Assembly (NCBI GenBank): GCA_026387235.1 | Contig: JAPLMD010000039.1 | Span: forward strand, 1 to 39,861 | Direction: 5' to 3' | Source: Candidatus Omnitrophota bacterium | GTDB lineage: Bacteria; Omnitrophota; Gorgyraeia; Gorgyraeales; Gorgyraeaceae | Length of the DNA stretch: 39,861 nucleotides | In this document: positions 1-8,811 of the stretch, piece after piece | How positions within the stretch are numbered: position 1 is the first letter of the stretch | Layout: each line of letters starts with the position of its first letter | Notes under the pieces: model-generated | What the model saw: only the letters and a program-made list of their open reading frames with translations | The model's database searches: none | What the model was told of the DNA's origin: nothing | Translations under genes and position numbers: made by a program

Positions 1-8
1 CAATTGGC

Positions 9-1523
9 TCACCTGGCAGGTGGACCAAGGCAGACTAAGGCGTCAAAGAATAAAATAGTCCCTTCGTCATAGAGCGGGCCGTTGGATAATTCTACTATTC
101 TTTTACTTCTTTCCTCTATAAATTCCCTCATTAGCCTGCCATCAGGGTGATTTTTCAGCGAGCCTGTAAAAAATATCATGTCTTTATGGGCTCCTGATGA
201 GCCTCCGATAAACCCTGTTTTATAACCGGGCAGTTTTACATAGCCCGGCCTCACAAGCAGGGCTTTTCTCCCCCACGCTTCTTTTATGGACGCATCCGAA
301 GTAATGATATATTCATCATCCACCGGCGCGATAGAACATTTCGCGTAACCCTGTTTAACTTTTATAAATTTTGCTTTTAAATTTTCTATATTTTTATCTA
401 CTTTGCCGTTATACCGGATTATGGATTTCCCCACGCAGCAGGCGTCGTAAATAATATCTTCCGGGTATTTTGAAGATTTAATGCCTTCACCTTTAATGCA
501 CTCATAGCCATTATCTCTTAAAATCTCCGCTACTGTTTCCAAATGCGGTTCATAAATAACCTTTTTGCCATAAGAAAACAACATCATATCAGGATGGCCT
601 TGGACAGGTTTTGCTAATTTGGGATGTAGCGGCGTCTCTATGACATAATATCCCATCTTTTTTAATCTTATCTTTGCCTCTTTAGGCATTCCTGGGTCAA
701 TAACTGCAATGGGCTTTCCCCAGACTTGTGCCGCGCGTGCCATTTGCCCGAAACGCGGATGATAGGGGCCTGCAAGCACAACACCCTTTGAATTCAGCTC
801 CTTTGAAGGATGAAGGCCTATGCGGATTACTTTTACGCCTCCTTTTTCAAAAACATCAGCTACCCTGCCAGACCACTCTATTGCATCTTCCATCGAAAGC
901 GGCTTGTACCTGCCTTTTTTGAATAGATCCCAGAGCCCTGTGCCTTTTAAAACAATCGCAGGATATACGCGCGCTGTTACAGGCTTTAATCCTATAAGCT
1001 TCTCCGCTGTCTTTATTGATTTCTGCAAAGTATCGCTTGGCAGGCCGAGCATTACCTGGACACCTAGATCCAGCCCGGCTTTTTTAATAATACCTGCTGC
1101 CTTTTTAATCACAATGAAGTCCATCGGCCTATTAGCTTTTTTCAGGACATCTTTATCAAGAGACTGCACGCCCAGCTCTACAAGGCATCCGCCCATTTTC
1201 TTAAAAAGCCTCATTGATTTCTCAGTAACTGCTTCAGGATGAGTTGACATGCGTATGCCTAAAATCTTTTTATACTTCACGTAAGGATAAACAGCCTGCA
1301 GATATTTTTTCTGCAAATCTTCCGGCAAGAGCGTAAAGGTGCCGCCAAAAAAAGCCGCCTCTATTCTTTCTTCCCCTGGGATTGTTTTGAGATTTCTATT
1401 TATGATGGATTTTATTTCTTCTACGCCTGGTAACTTCAGCGCGCCTGATATCTTATGCTGGTCGCAGTATATACACCTATAGGGGCACCCTGCGTGAGGT
1501 ATAAATATGGGGATAATTTTCAT
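9..1523 (-). CDS. Elp3-like radical SAM protein fused to a C-terminal DUF6873-like domain
   Basis: N-terminal CPYRCIYC (CxxxCxxC) and AAFFGGTFT. C-terminal half has GHPDMMLF, KQGYAKCSIAPVDDEYIITSD and GFIGGSSG, resembling DUF6873 as I recall it. Confidence 0.85.
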   Translation of the reverse strand: MKIIPIFIPHAGCPYRCIYCDQHKISGALKLPGVEEIKSIINRNLKTIPGEERIEAAFFGGTFTLLPEDLQKKYLQAVYPYVKYKKILGIRMSTHPEAVTEKSMRLFKKMGGCLVELGVQSLDKDVLKKANRPMDFIVIKKAAGIIKKAGLDLGVQVMLGLPSDTLQKSIKTAEKLIGLKPVTARVYPAIVLKGTGLWDLFKKGRYKPLSMEDAIEWSGRVADVFEKGGVKVIRIGLHPSKELNSKGVVLAGPYHPRFGQMARAAQVWGKPIAVIDPGMPKEAKIRLKKMGYYVIETPLHPKLAKPVQGHPDMMLFSYGKKVIYEPHLETVAEILRDNGYECIKGEGIKSSKYPEDIIYDACCVGKSIIRYNGKVDKNIENLKAKFIKVKQGYAKCSIAPVDDEYIITSDASIKEAWGRKALLVRPGYVKLPGYKTGFIGGSSGAHKDMIFFTGSLKNHPDGRLMREFIEERSKRIVELSNGPLYDEGTILFFDALVCLGPPAR

Positions 1524-1539
1524 AAGGCCTGAATGAAAT

Positions 1540-1812
1540 CTATTTTTCTTTTATAATGGGCCTATTGTGGAAGAAAACAGTGCAGAAAGCTACTATGCTG
1601 AAAAAGAAAAAATTTACATAGGTAAAAGTTCTATAGACTATATCAGGACTTTTGACGCCTAAGGGAAACATGGCTAAAAAGCATACCCATACACCTATTG
1701 CCCAGTACAGGCTCAGGTCTTTGGACGAGCGGCGCTTTATAATCCTCACTATAAGCGGGATATTCCAGAGAGGGAGTATTATGCTAGCGATAAGAGCTAT
1801 TTTTTGCATCAT
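1540..1812 (-). CDS. SemiSWEET / PQ-loop-type small membrane protein
   Basis: 90 aa, three hydrophobic segments, PLWNIPLIVRIIKRRSSKDLSLYW. Start overlaps the aldolase stop by 4 nt. Confidence 0.6.
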   Translation of the reverse strand: MMQKIALIASIILPLWNIPLIVRIIKRRSSKDLSLYWAIGVWVCFLAMFPLGVKSPDIVYRTFTYVNFFFFSIVAFCTVFFHNRPIIKEK

Positions 1813-2780
1813 GCTTTGCCTGCAGAGCCCACAACGTGCTCGTTTTTATGCTTGTACATCTTTACAAGCTCGTCTCTCGCTGGGCCAAGATATTTACGAG
1901 GATCAAACTCTTTCGGGCTCAGCGCGAATACTTCGCGAATCTTGGCTGTCATCGCGAGGCGGCCGTCTGAATCAATATTGATCTTACAGACCGCGGAAGT
2001 AGCGGCCCTTCTCAGCTGTTCCTCAGGAACGCCTGCTGTATTCTCAAGCTTTCCGCCGTATTTATTTATAAGGTCCACATATTCCCTGGTTACAGAGCTC
2101 GCGCCGTGCAGAACTATGGGAAAACCGGGTATTTTTTTCTCAACCTCTTCCAATATGTCAAACCTCAGAGGCGGAACGCTCTCTCCGGGTTTTAATTTAA
2201 ATTTATAAGCGCCGTGGGAAGTGCCTATTGAAATCGCGAGGCTGTCAACGCCTGTTTTCTTTACAAATTCCTCGACTTCTTCCGGATGGGTATAATGGCT
2301 CGCTTCATGGCTCACTTCATCTTCTATCCCCGCCAACACGCCCAGCTCGCCTTCCACTGTAATGTCATATTTATGCGCGTATTCCACTACTTTTTTAGTA
2401 AGCGCGGCGTTATCTTCAAATTTATGGCTGGAGCCGTCTATCATAACAGAAGAAAATCCTGATTCTATGCAGGACACGCAGAGTTCATATGTGTCGCCGT
2501 GGTCCAGGTGCAGGGCCACCGGAATATTAGACCCGGCTGTTTTTATTGTCTCCATGGCGCCCATTGCCATGTGCCTTAAGAGAATCTGGTTCGCGTATTT
2601 CCTCGCGCCGGAAGAAATCTGCAGTATAACCGGAGATTTTGTCTCAATACAGGCAGTGATTATAGCCTGCAGCTGCTCCATGTTATTGAAGTTATAAGCG
2701 GGGACCGCGTACTTGCCCGCCATTGCTTTTTTGAACATCTCTCTTGTATTCACAAGGCCTAATGTTTTGTAAGAATACAT
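1809..2780 (-). CDS. fba: Class II fructose-bisphosphate aldolase
   Basis: PAYNFNNMEQLQAI, HLDHGDTYE, GTSHGAYKF, LHGASSV. AAAGGAGGAGTTT ribosome-binding region upstream. Confidence 0.93.
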   Translation of the reverse strand: MYSYKTLGLVNTREMFKKAMAGKYAVPAYNFNNMEQLQAIITACIETKSPVILQISSGARKYANQILLRHMAMGAMETIKTAGSNIPVALHLDHGDTYELCVSCIESGFSSVMIDGSSHKFEDNAALTKKVVEYAHKYDITVEGELGVLAGIEDEVSHEASHYTHPEEVEEFVKKTGVDSLAISIGTSHGAYKFKLKPGESVPPLRFDILEEVEKKIPGFPIVLHGASSVTREYVDLINKYGGKLENTAGVPEEQLRRAATSAVCKINIDSDGRLAMTAKIREVFALSPKEFDPRKYLGPARDELVKMYKHKNEHVVGSAGKA

Positions 2781-2808
2781 AAACTCCTCCTTTTTTTACG
2801 TGGGGTTC

Positions 2809-2838
2809 ATTATACCACACGCATTAAACATTGGTCAA
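2809..2838 (-). promoter_or_regulatory. Sigma70-type promoter for fba
   Basis: Minus strand TTGACC-N18-TATAAT; the -35 lies in the 3' end of the dus gene. Confidence 0.65.
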
Positions 2839-3795
2839 TTTTCTAAAAGATTGGATGATCTCGAACATCTCGTTTTTTGTCTTTACGCGGAATGACTTTT
2901 CTCTTAATACCCTGACGTTCTGCACGCCTTTTGTATACCATCCGAAAAATTTATGAAACCTTTTTACGCCGTAGACCGGGCCGTAAAAATCAACGCAGGA
3001 ATTAAGGTGCTCCGATATTACATCGGCTATTTCTTCCTGCCCGGGCCTTTTGATAATTTTTTTATTTTTCAGGAATCCTTTTATCTCTTTAAAAATCCAG
3101 GGGTTTCCAAGAGCCCCGCGCGCCACAAGCAAGCCGTCGCAGCCTGTTTCATCAAGCATTTTTTTAGCCAGCTCGGGAGAAAATACGTCCCCGCTCGCTA
3201 TGAGAGGTATGTCCAGCGCCTTTTTCACGCTAGCTATACTATTATAATCTACTTTACCGCTATACCCCTGCTCCTTATCTCTTCCGTGAATAAATAAAGC
3301 GCTGACCCCAGCGTCCTGGCTCGCGAGGCCGGCCTCTTTCGCGTTTATTGAATCCTTGTTCCAGCCCGTTCGTATCTTTACGGTAACAGGCTTGGAAGAA
3401 TTTTTTACTATTATTTTTAATAATTTATGCAATTTTTTGGGGTCTTTCAATAAGCCCGCGCCTTCGCCGCGCCTGGTAACCTTTTTTACCGGGCAGGCCG
3501 CGTTAAAATCCAGGACATCGTATTCGCAAGCGCTGAGGATATCTATTGCCCTTAATATAAATTCTTCCTCGCAGCCGAGAATCTGTATGCCGAGAGGCCT
3601 GTCTTCATCGCTGGTGGACAGCATTTTCTTTGTCTTCGGCATCTTGTAACTCAGAGAGCGGACGTTTATCATTTCTATAAAAGCCAGCTCGCAGCCGAAT
3701 CTATGATTTAAGAGCCTGAACGGCAAATCGCTTACTCCGGCCATGGGCGCGAGAATCAGATTTGACTTTAATTTTAACTTTCCGATCTTGAGCAT
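2824..3795 (-). CDS. dusB: tRNA-dihydrouridine synthase (DusB-like)
   Basis: LILAPMAGVSDLPFR, DFNAACPVKKVTRRGEGAGLLKDP, KIRTGW, GLLVARGALGNPWIF. Confidence 0.92.
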   Translation of the reverse strand: MLKIGKLKLKSNLILAPMAGVSDLPFRLLNHRFGCELAFIEMINVRSLSYKMPKTKKMLSTSDEDRPLGIQILGCEEEFILRAIDILSACEYDVLDFNAACPVKKVTRRGEGAGLLKDPKKLHKLLKIIVKNSSKPVTVKIRTGWNKDSINAKEAGLASQDAGVSALFIHGRDKEQGYSGKVDYNSIASVKKALDIPLIASGDVFSPELAKKMLDETGCDGLLVARGALGNPWIFKEIKGFLKNKKIIKRPGQEEIADVISEHLNSCVDFYGPVYGVKRFHKFFGWYTKGVQNVRVLREKSFRVKTKNEMFEIIQSFRKLTNV

Positions 3796-3856
3796 GGGCT
3801 TATTTTACCTCATATCATTGCTTTTTGGCAAATTATATGATATAGTAGCTTTCCTA

Positions 3857-4909
3857 ATGAAAAATCAAAGATCCAGGCCAAAACACAAAAAAGCCCGTAA
3901 ATCGTACAAAGATCTGAAGAAAACCCTTTCCCTTGAAAGGGATCTCATGCAGAGCCTTCTGGATAATATCCCTGACGCTATCTATTTTAAGGATGATAAA
4001 AACAGGATCATAAGGGTAAACAGGTTCTACGCTGAAGGTTTCAAGCTGTCTCCCGAAGACATCATCGGAAAAACAGATTTTGATTTTTTCCCGAAAGACC
4101 AGGCTCAGAACATGTTTAACGATGATACCTATATTTTAAAGACAGGCAAGCCTATCATAGGAAAGATCGAGCGGACGCTTCTGCCCAACGGAACGTATAA
4201 CTGCGTTACCACCACCAAGATCCCCATAAAGAATAAAAAGAATAAAGTCATAGGGACCATGGGCATAACAAGAGATATAACCGCTTACGACAACACCGAG
4301 CGGACAAACCTGGAGATGATAATAAACTCTCTCAAGGTCCTGGATAAAATACTGGAGACAAAAGACCCTTACACGTTCGGCCACACCAGGAGGGTTTCTT
4401 TGATTGCCGAAAAAATAGCCAAAGAACTATCCTGGGAGAAAAACAGGATCCTGGAACTAAAGATGTCCGCGGAACTGCACGATATAGGAAAGATACTCAT
4501 ACCGCTTGAGATACTTAATAAACCCGGAAAACTTTCTGATCTCGAATACAAAATGGTGCAGGAGCACGTTCAGCAGAGCTACGACATGTTAAAACCCTAT
4601 TCATTCCCTTCCCAGCTCCCTGAAGCTATATACCAGCATCACGAGAGGCTTGACGGAAAAGGCTACCCGAGAGGCCTGTTATCGGATGAAATCCTGCCCG
4701 AAGCGAAAATCCTGGCCATATGCGACGTCCTGGAAGCCATGATATCGCACAGGCCTTACAGGCAGGCGCTTAGCATGGGCGTCACCATGCAGGAGTTAAG
4801 AGAAAACGCGGGTTCTAAATATGACGAAGATGTCGTGGGCGTGGTCTTGAAAATGATTAACGAAAATGACAATAAGCCTTTTTGGTTAAACCAGGAACTT
4901 TCTTCTTAG
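3857..4909 (+). CDS. PAS domain plus HD-GYP phosphodiesterase-type signalling protein
   Basis: PAS-like DNIPDAIYFKDDKNRIIRVNRFYAEGF; HTRRVSLIAEKIA, AELHDIGKI, HHERLDGKGYPRGL. Start moved from 3743 to the in-frame ATG at 3857 because the track start overlaps dusB. Confidence 0.87.
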   Translation: MKNQRSRPKHKKARKSYKDLKKTLSLERDLMQSLLDNIPDAIYFKDDKNRIIRVNRFYAEGFKLSPEDIIGKTDFDFFPKDQAQNMFNDDTYILKTGKPIIGKIERTLLPNGTYNCVTTTKIPIKNKKNKVIGTMGITRDITAYDNTERTNLEMIINSLKVLDKILETKDPYTFGHTRRVSLIAEKIAKELSWEKNRILELKMSAELHDIGKILIPLEILNKPGKLSDLEYKMVQEHVQQSYDMLKPYSFPSQLPEAIYQHHERLDGKGYPRGLLSDEILPEAKILAICDVLEAMISHRPYRQALSMGVTMQELRENAGSKYDEDVVGVVLKMINENDNKPFWLNQELSS

Positions 4910-6210
4910 CCTTCCCGAAAGTACTGCTTGTAATTGCGCCGCCATTCTGGCCGAAGATGCCTCCTCTAGGCATCGGCTGCCTGCAGGCATTCTTGGAAAA
5001 AAATAATATCACCTGCGACATAATTGACCTGAATAATATATTTTACAACCTCTCCTCCGGCGAGCTTAAGAAATCATGGCTTATAAGCTGTAACGCTTCC
5101 CTGGAAAATAATATCTTCGATTTAATGCAAAAAAATCATCCGGAAGAATTTAAAAGGCTGGCGGATCAAATGCTGGGGTATGAAATAATCGGATTTTCCT
5201 GCTTTAAAAGCAACATGAGCAGTTCCCTGAAGTTAATAAAGCTGCTCAAGTCCGGAAATAAAAATATAAAGATAATCGTTGGCGGGCCTGAGATTACAAG
5301 GCAATTTTTTAAAACATCGGGCAAATTCACGCGAGATATAAAAAGCCAGGTTGATTTTATAGTTACGGGCGAAGGCGAAAAGCCTTTACTAGCCATTGTC
5401 CGGACAGGGCAACAGGCAGCCGGGCAGGACAAAAAAATAACATTCAATGAATTAGCTGATCTAGGCGCTCTTCCCTGGCCTGTTTACAAAGGCCTGGACA
5501 TCGGCTCTTACCCGCGCAAAAATAGCATCTCTATATTATCTTCCAGAGGATGCGTCAGAAAATGCAGGTTCTGTTCTGAAAGGCTTTTATATAAAAAATT
5601 CAGGCAAAGGCCTGTGAAAAACATGATCGAAGAGATAAGATATTACAAATCCCGATATAAGACAGAATATTTTGTGTTTCACGACTCTATGATAAACAAC
5701 GACCTTAAAAAACTCGAAGAATTATGCGGCGAGGTAATCAAGAATTTCGGGTCTATAAAATGGGAAGCGCAGATCGCGATACGTAAAGACATGAGCCATG
5801 AGACGCTGGAAAAGATCAAGAAAAGCGGCTGTTATAATTTATTTGTAGGCCTTGAATCAGGCTGCGACAGGACGCTGGAAAAAATGAATAAAGGTTTTAC
5901 AACCAAAGAGGCTGCAGATTTCTTTAAAAAATTAAATGGCGCCGGCCTTTTTTTCGGGGTAAGCATTATAATAGGCTATCCGGGCGAAACAGAGGCTGAA
6001 TTCAGGGAAAGCCTGGATTTCATTATAAAAAATAAAGCCCTGATACCAAAGATCGAACAGATAAACCCGTTCACGCATTACGACGGCACAACTAGCGGCA
6101 AAAAAGCGGATAAAAATGCCCCTAAGAGGCTTGATATTTTTATAAAAGAGATAAAATCTCATGGTTTTAAATACACCAATGCCTTTTTGGGCAACCTGAT
6201 AGAAAAATGA
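4882..6210 (+). CDS. B12-binding-domain radical SAM protein
   Basis: PPFWPKMPPLGIGCLQAFLE N-terminus, SRGCVRKCRFCSE cluster motif, IIIGYPGETEAEF. TTG start, exact start uncertain. Confidence 0.85.
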   Translation: MVKPGTFFLAFPKVLLVIAPPFWPKMPPLGIGCLQAFLEKNNITCDIIDLNNIFYNLSSGELKKSWLISCNASLENNIFDLMQKNHPEEFKRLADQMLGYEIIGFSCFKSNMSSSLKLIKLLKSGNKNIKIIVGGPEITRQFFKTSGKFTRDIKSQVDFIVTGEGEKPLLAIVRTGQQAAGQDKKITFNELADLGALPWPVYKGLDIGSYPRKNSISILSSRGCVRKCRFCSERLLYKKFRQRPVKNMIEEIRYYKSRYKTEYFVFHDSMINNDLKKLEELCGEVIKNFGSIKWEAQIAIRKDMSHETLEKIKKSGCYNLFVGLESGCDRTLEKMNKGFTTKEAADFFKKLNGAGLFFGVSIIIGYPGETEAEFRESLDFIIKNKALIPKIEQINPFTHYDGTTSGKKADKNAPKRLDIFIKEIKSHGFKYTNAFLGNLIEK

Positions 6211-7061
6211 TTGAATATAAAGAAGTCAAAATCTCGCGCATATTAAACCCCACATCCATAGACCTGGGGGAATACGTCATAAATCCTTTCATGGGGTGCG
6301 AATATTCCTGTCTTTATTGCTACGTGAAGTCCAATAAGGTTATAAGTAAACGGCCCGGCGAGTGGGGAACATACGTGGACATAAGAATAAACGCGCCTGA
6401 ACTCCTGGAAAAAGAGATCGCTTCAAAGAAACCAAAGTGCGTGCTTCTGGGTTCCACAACAGACTGTTTTCAGCCCGCGGAGAAAAAATACGAGGTTACG
6501 AAGAAAATACTGGAGATACTGAACAAGCGTAAGGTCTATTATCACATACTTACCAGGTCCCCGGCTATCGCAGAATACGCAGATTTACTCAAACAGGGTT
6601 TCTGTAAAAAAATATACTTCACCATAAATAATGTTTCAGCTGAACTTAAAAACAAACTGGAGCTGAAAAGCCCTTCGTATGAATCCAGGTTCGAGGCCAT
6701 AAATAAGATGCTGGATGAAAATATAGGCGTTGTCCCTTATTTTTCGCCTATCATTCCCTGGCTGTCTGATTTCAAAGACATCTTCAGCCTGTTTCCAAAA
6801 TCCGATTCAATTGAATTTGAAGGCCTGAACATGAATCTTATAAACATAAATGACCTAATATCGGAAATAACCTCTATCCGGCCGGATCTACAGGCCAAAT
6901 ACGAGAGGCTTCTCAAAGATAAGGCCTTTTACGACGCATTCTGGCAGGCTGTAAAAAAAGATATAATTAGAGAGGCAATAAAAGCAAAAAGGAATTATAA
7001 TATATACATCCACAACTTCGGCAAATATTTTACCAACATATACGCTCCGCCAAAAATATGA
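6207..7061 (+). CDS. SPL-like (COG1533-type) radical SAM protein
   Basis: NPFMGCEYSCLYCYV; LGSTTDCFQPAEKKYEVTKKILEIL; ATGA overlap with the upstream gene. Confidence 0.8.
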   Translation: MIEYKEVKISRILNPTSIDLGEYVINPFMGCEYSCLYCYVKSNKVISKRPGEWGTYVDIRINAPELLEKEIASKKPKCVLLGSTTDCFQPAEKKYEVTKKILEILNKRKVYYHILTRSPAIAEYADLLKQGFCKKIYFTINNVSAELKNKLELKSPSYESRFEAINKMLDENIGVVPYFSPIIPWLSDFKDIFSLFPKSDSIEFEGLNMNLININDLISEITSIRPDLQAKYERLLKDKAFYDAFWQAVKKDIIREAIKAKRNYNIYIHNFGKYFTNIYAPPKI

Positions 7062-8119
7062 AAAGCGACGTTTATCTGATAGAAGTTAAAACGAATGATT
7101 TAGAGGCAAGGCGCGAGTCCCTCCAAAAGCTCCTGGAAAAGATAAGCCCGTTCAAGGATTATAAGAAAGATGAGTTTATACCGGTAAAACTCACGATAGG
7201 CGACAGCCAGTGCGTCTATAATATACACCCGGAACTCGTAAAGACAATCGTATCGGAAATAAAAAAATCAAAGGCAAAGCCATTTCTGTTCGATACAAAC
7301 GTCATATATAAAGGAGAGCGCCTGAATGCGGTAGACCACCTGACATTAGCCCAGAGCAAGGGTTTCGGGCACGCCAAGGTAGGCGCGCCTTTCATAATAG
7401 CGGACGGCGCGTTCGGCCAGGACGGAAAAGAATACGCTATAGATTCGGATTATATAAAAAAGATAAAGATCCCGTCTTTTATAGGTTTCATGGACAATCT
7501 TCTGGTGTTATCGCACGCCACAGGCCATATTCTTTCAGGATACGCGGGCGCTATAAAAAATGTCGGCATGGGCATGGTTTCAAAGCCCACAAAACAAGTC
7601 CAGCATTCATCCCTGAAACCGCATGTAATGAATAAAAAATGCGCTGCCTGCGGATGCTGTATAAAGATCTGCCCGGCCCAGGCCATATCTTTTAAAGAAA
7701 AAAAGGCATTCGTAGACCAGGCAAAATGCCTTGGATGCGGCGAATGCCTCCCGGCGTGCAAATTCGACGCCATATTTATAAACTGGTCGGAAGACCACGA
7801 TATATTCGCGAAGAGGCTGATAGATGTCGCGGGATTCATCCTGTCCAAGTTTAAAAATAAATTTTTCATGACGTTCGGCTTTGACATAACAAAGGAATGC
7901 GACTGCATATCCACAAAAGATGAAAAGATATTTTCTGAAAATATAGGCATCCTGGCCTCTAAGGACCCCATTGCGATAGATAAGGCAATAGTCGATCTCA
8001 TAAATAAAGATAAAGACGTATTCAAAAAAACAGGCCTTCTGGACACGCATAAAACAATGTTCGAATACGGCTGTAAAAAAGGCCTGGGCAACATAGATTA
8101 TAACCTCATAAAAATATGA
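7058..8119 (+). CDS. DUF362 domain protein with 2x[4Fe-4S] ferredoxin domain
   Basis: KCAACGCCIKICPAQAI and KCLGCGECLPACKFDAI inside a DUF362-type protein (VGAPFIIADG, GAIKNVGMGMVSKPTK); ATGA overlap. Confidence 0.87.
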   Translation: MKSDVYLIEVKTNDLEARRESLQKLLEKISPFKDYKKDEFIPVKLTIGDSQCVYNIHPELVKTIVSEIKKSKAKPFLFDTNVIYKGERLNAVDHLTLAQSKGFGHAKVGAPFIIADGAFGQDGKEYAIDSDYIKKIKIPSFIGFMDNLLVLSHATGHILSGYAGAIKNVGMGMVSKPTKQVQHSSLKPHVMNKKCAACGCCIKICPAQAISFKEKKAFVDQAKCLGCGECLPACKFDAIFINWSEDHDIFAKRLIDVAGFILSKFKNKFFMTFGFDITKECDCISTKDEKIFSENIGILASKDPIAIDKAIVDLINKDKDVFKKTGLLDTHKTMFEYGCKKGLGNIDYNLIKI

Positions 8120-8811
8120 CAACATTTGAAGCCATTTTCGGGATAGGAGAATCTGAGATAAAAAATACGTGCGTGCTCGCGCCGCTACTACCAAAAGGCG
8201 CGCTGAATAACTTCGGGATCAAGAATTTATCTAAAGGCAGGATCTATTCCTCAGCCAGCACAGATTCTTTCACATTGATAAATACAGGCATGGGCTCGGG
8301 CTTTACAGGGGATGCGGCGCTCTATCTAAGCAAGACGAATTGTAAAAATCTGATACTATTCGGCTCGTGCGGGCTTGTAAAATCTCAAAAAGCTCTGGAT
8401 ATAGGCAGCCTTGTAACGCCCGTTAAATGCTGTTCAATGGAAAGCTTCACGGACATGCTTTTAAAAAAATGCGGCTTCGAAACATTTTATCCGGATAAAG
8501 ATATGATTGAACTTTTTCTGAATAATAACAAGGGCGTGCAAAAGGTAAATTGCGCGACGCTCGGGTCGTTAAAACTCGAGGAAGAAAATCTGGATTTATT
8601 AGCGGAAAAAAATATCCAGGTAGTGGACATGGAATGTTCGAGCCTTTTCTCAGCGGCCGGCTGTAAAAATCTCAAGGCCATGGCCCTCTTTTATATCTCT
8701 GACATAATAAACGAAAAACCATTCTATGAAAAATTCAGCTCCGGGGATAAAACCAGGCTGTCGGGCTCTATTAAATCAGCTGTAAAATCCATATGCAGTT
8801 TCGTAAAGTAG
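8116..8811 (+). CDS. Nucleoside phosphorylase superfamily, MTA/SAH-nucleosidase-like
   Basis: LINTGMGSGFTGDAA, VVDMECSSLFSAAG and ISD, which match positions of MTAN active-site motifs; ATGA overlap. Confidence 0.75.
   Translation: MTTFEAIFGIGESEIKNTCVLAPLLPKGALNNFGIKNLSKGRIYSSASTDSFTLINTGMGSGFTGDAALYLSKTNCKNLILFGSCGLVKSQKALDIGSLVTPVKCCSMESFTDMLLKKCGFETFYPDKDMIELFLNNNKGVQKVNCATLGSLKLEEENLDLLAEKNIQVVDMECSSLFSAAGCKNLKAMALFYISDIINEKPFYEKFSSGDKTRLSGSIKSAVKSICSFVK

Noticed and set aside
728-1242. Plus-strand ORFs opposite the first radical SAM gene
   Set aside because: Low-complexity shadow ORFs antisense to a well-supported CDS; no recognisable domain or start site. Same for the other antisense ORFs in the track (e.g. 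1652..1981, 7450..8094, 7607..8194, 8724..9113, 18111..18401, 35377..36015, 37314..37883).
3743-3856. N-terminal extension of the HD-GYP ORF
   Set aside because: Overlaps the start of the divergent dusB gene; an in-frame ATG at 3857 gives a normal PAS/HD-GYP protein.
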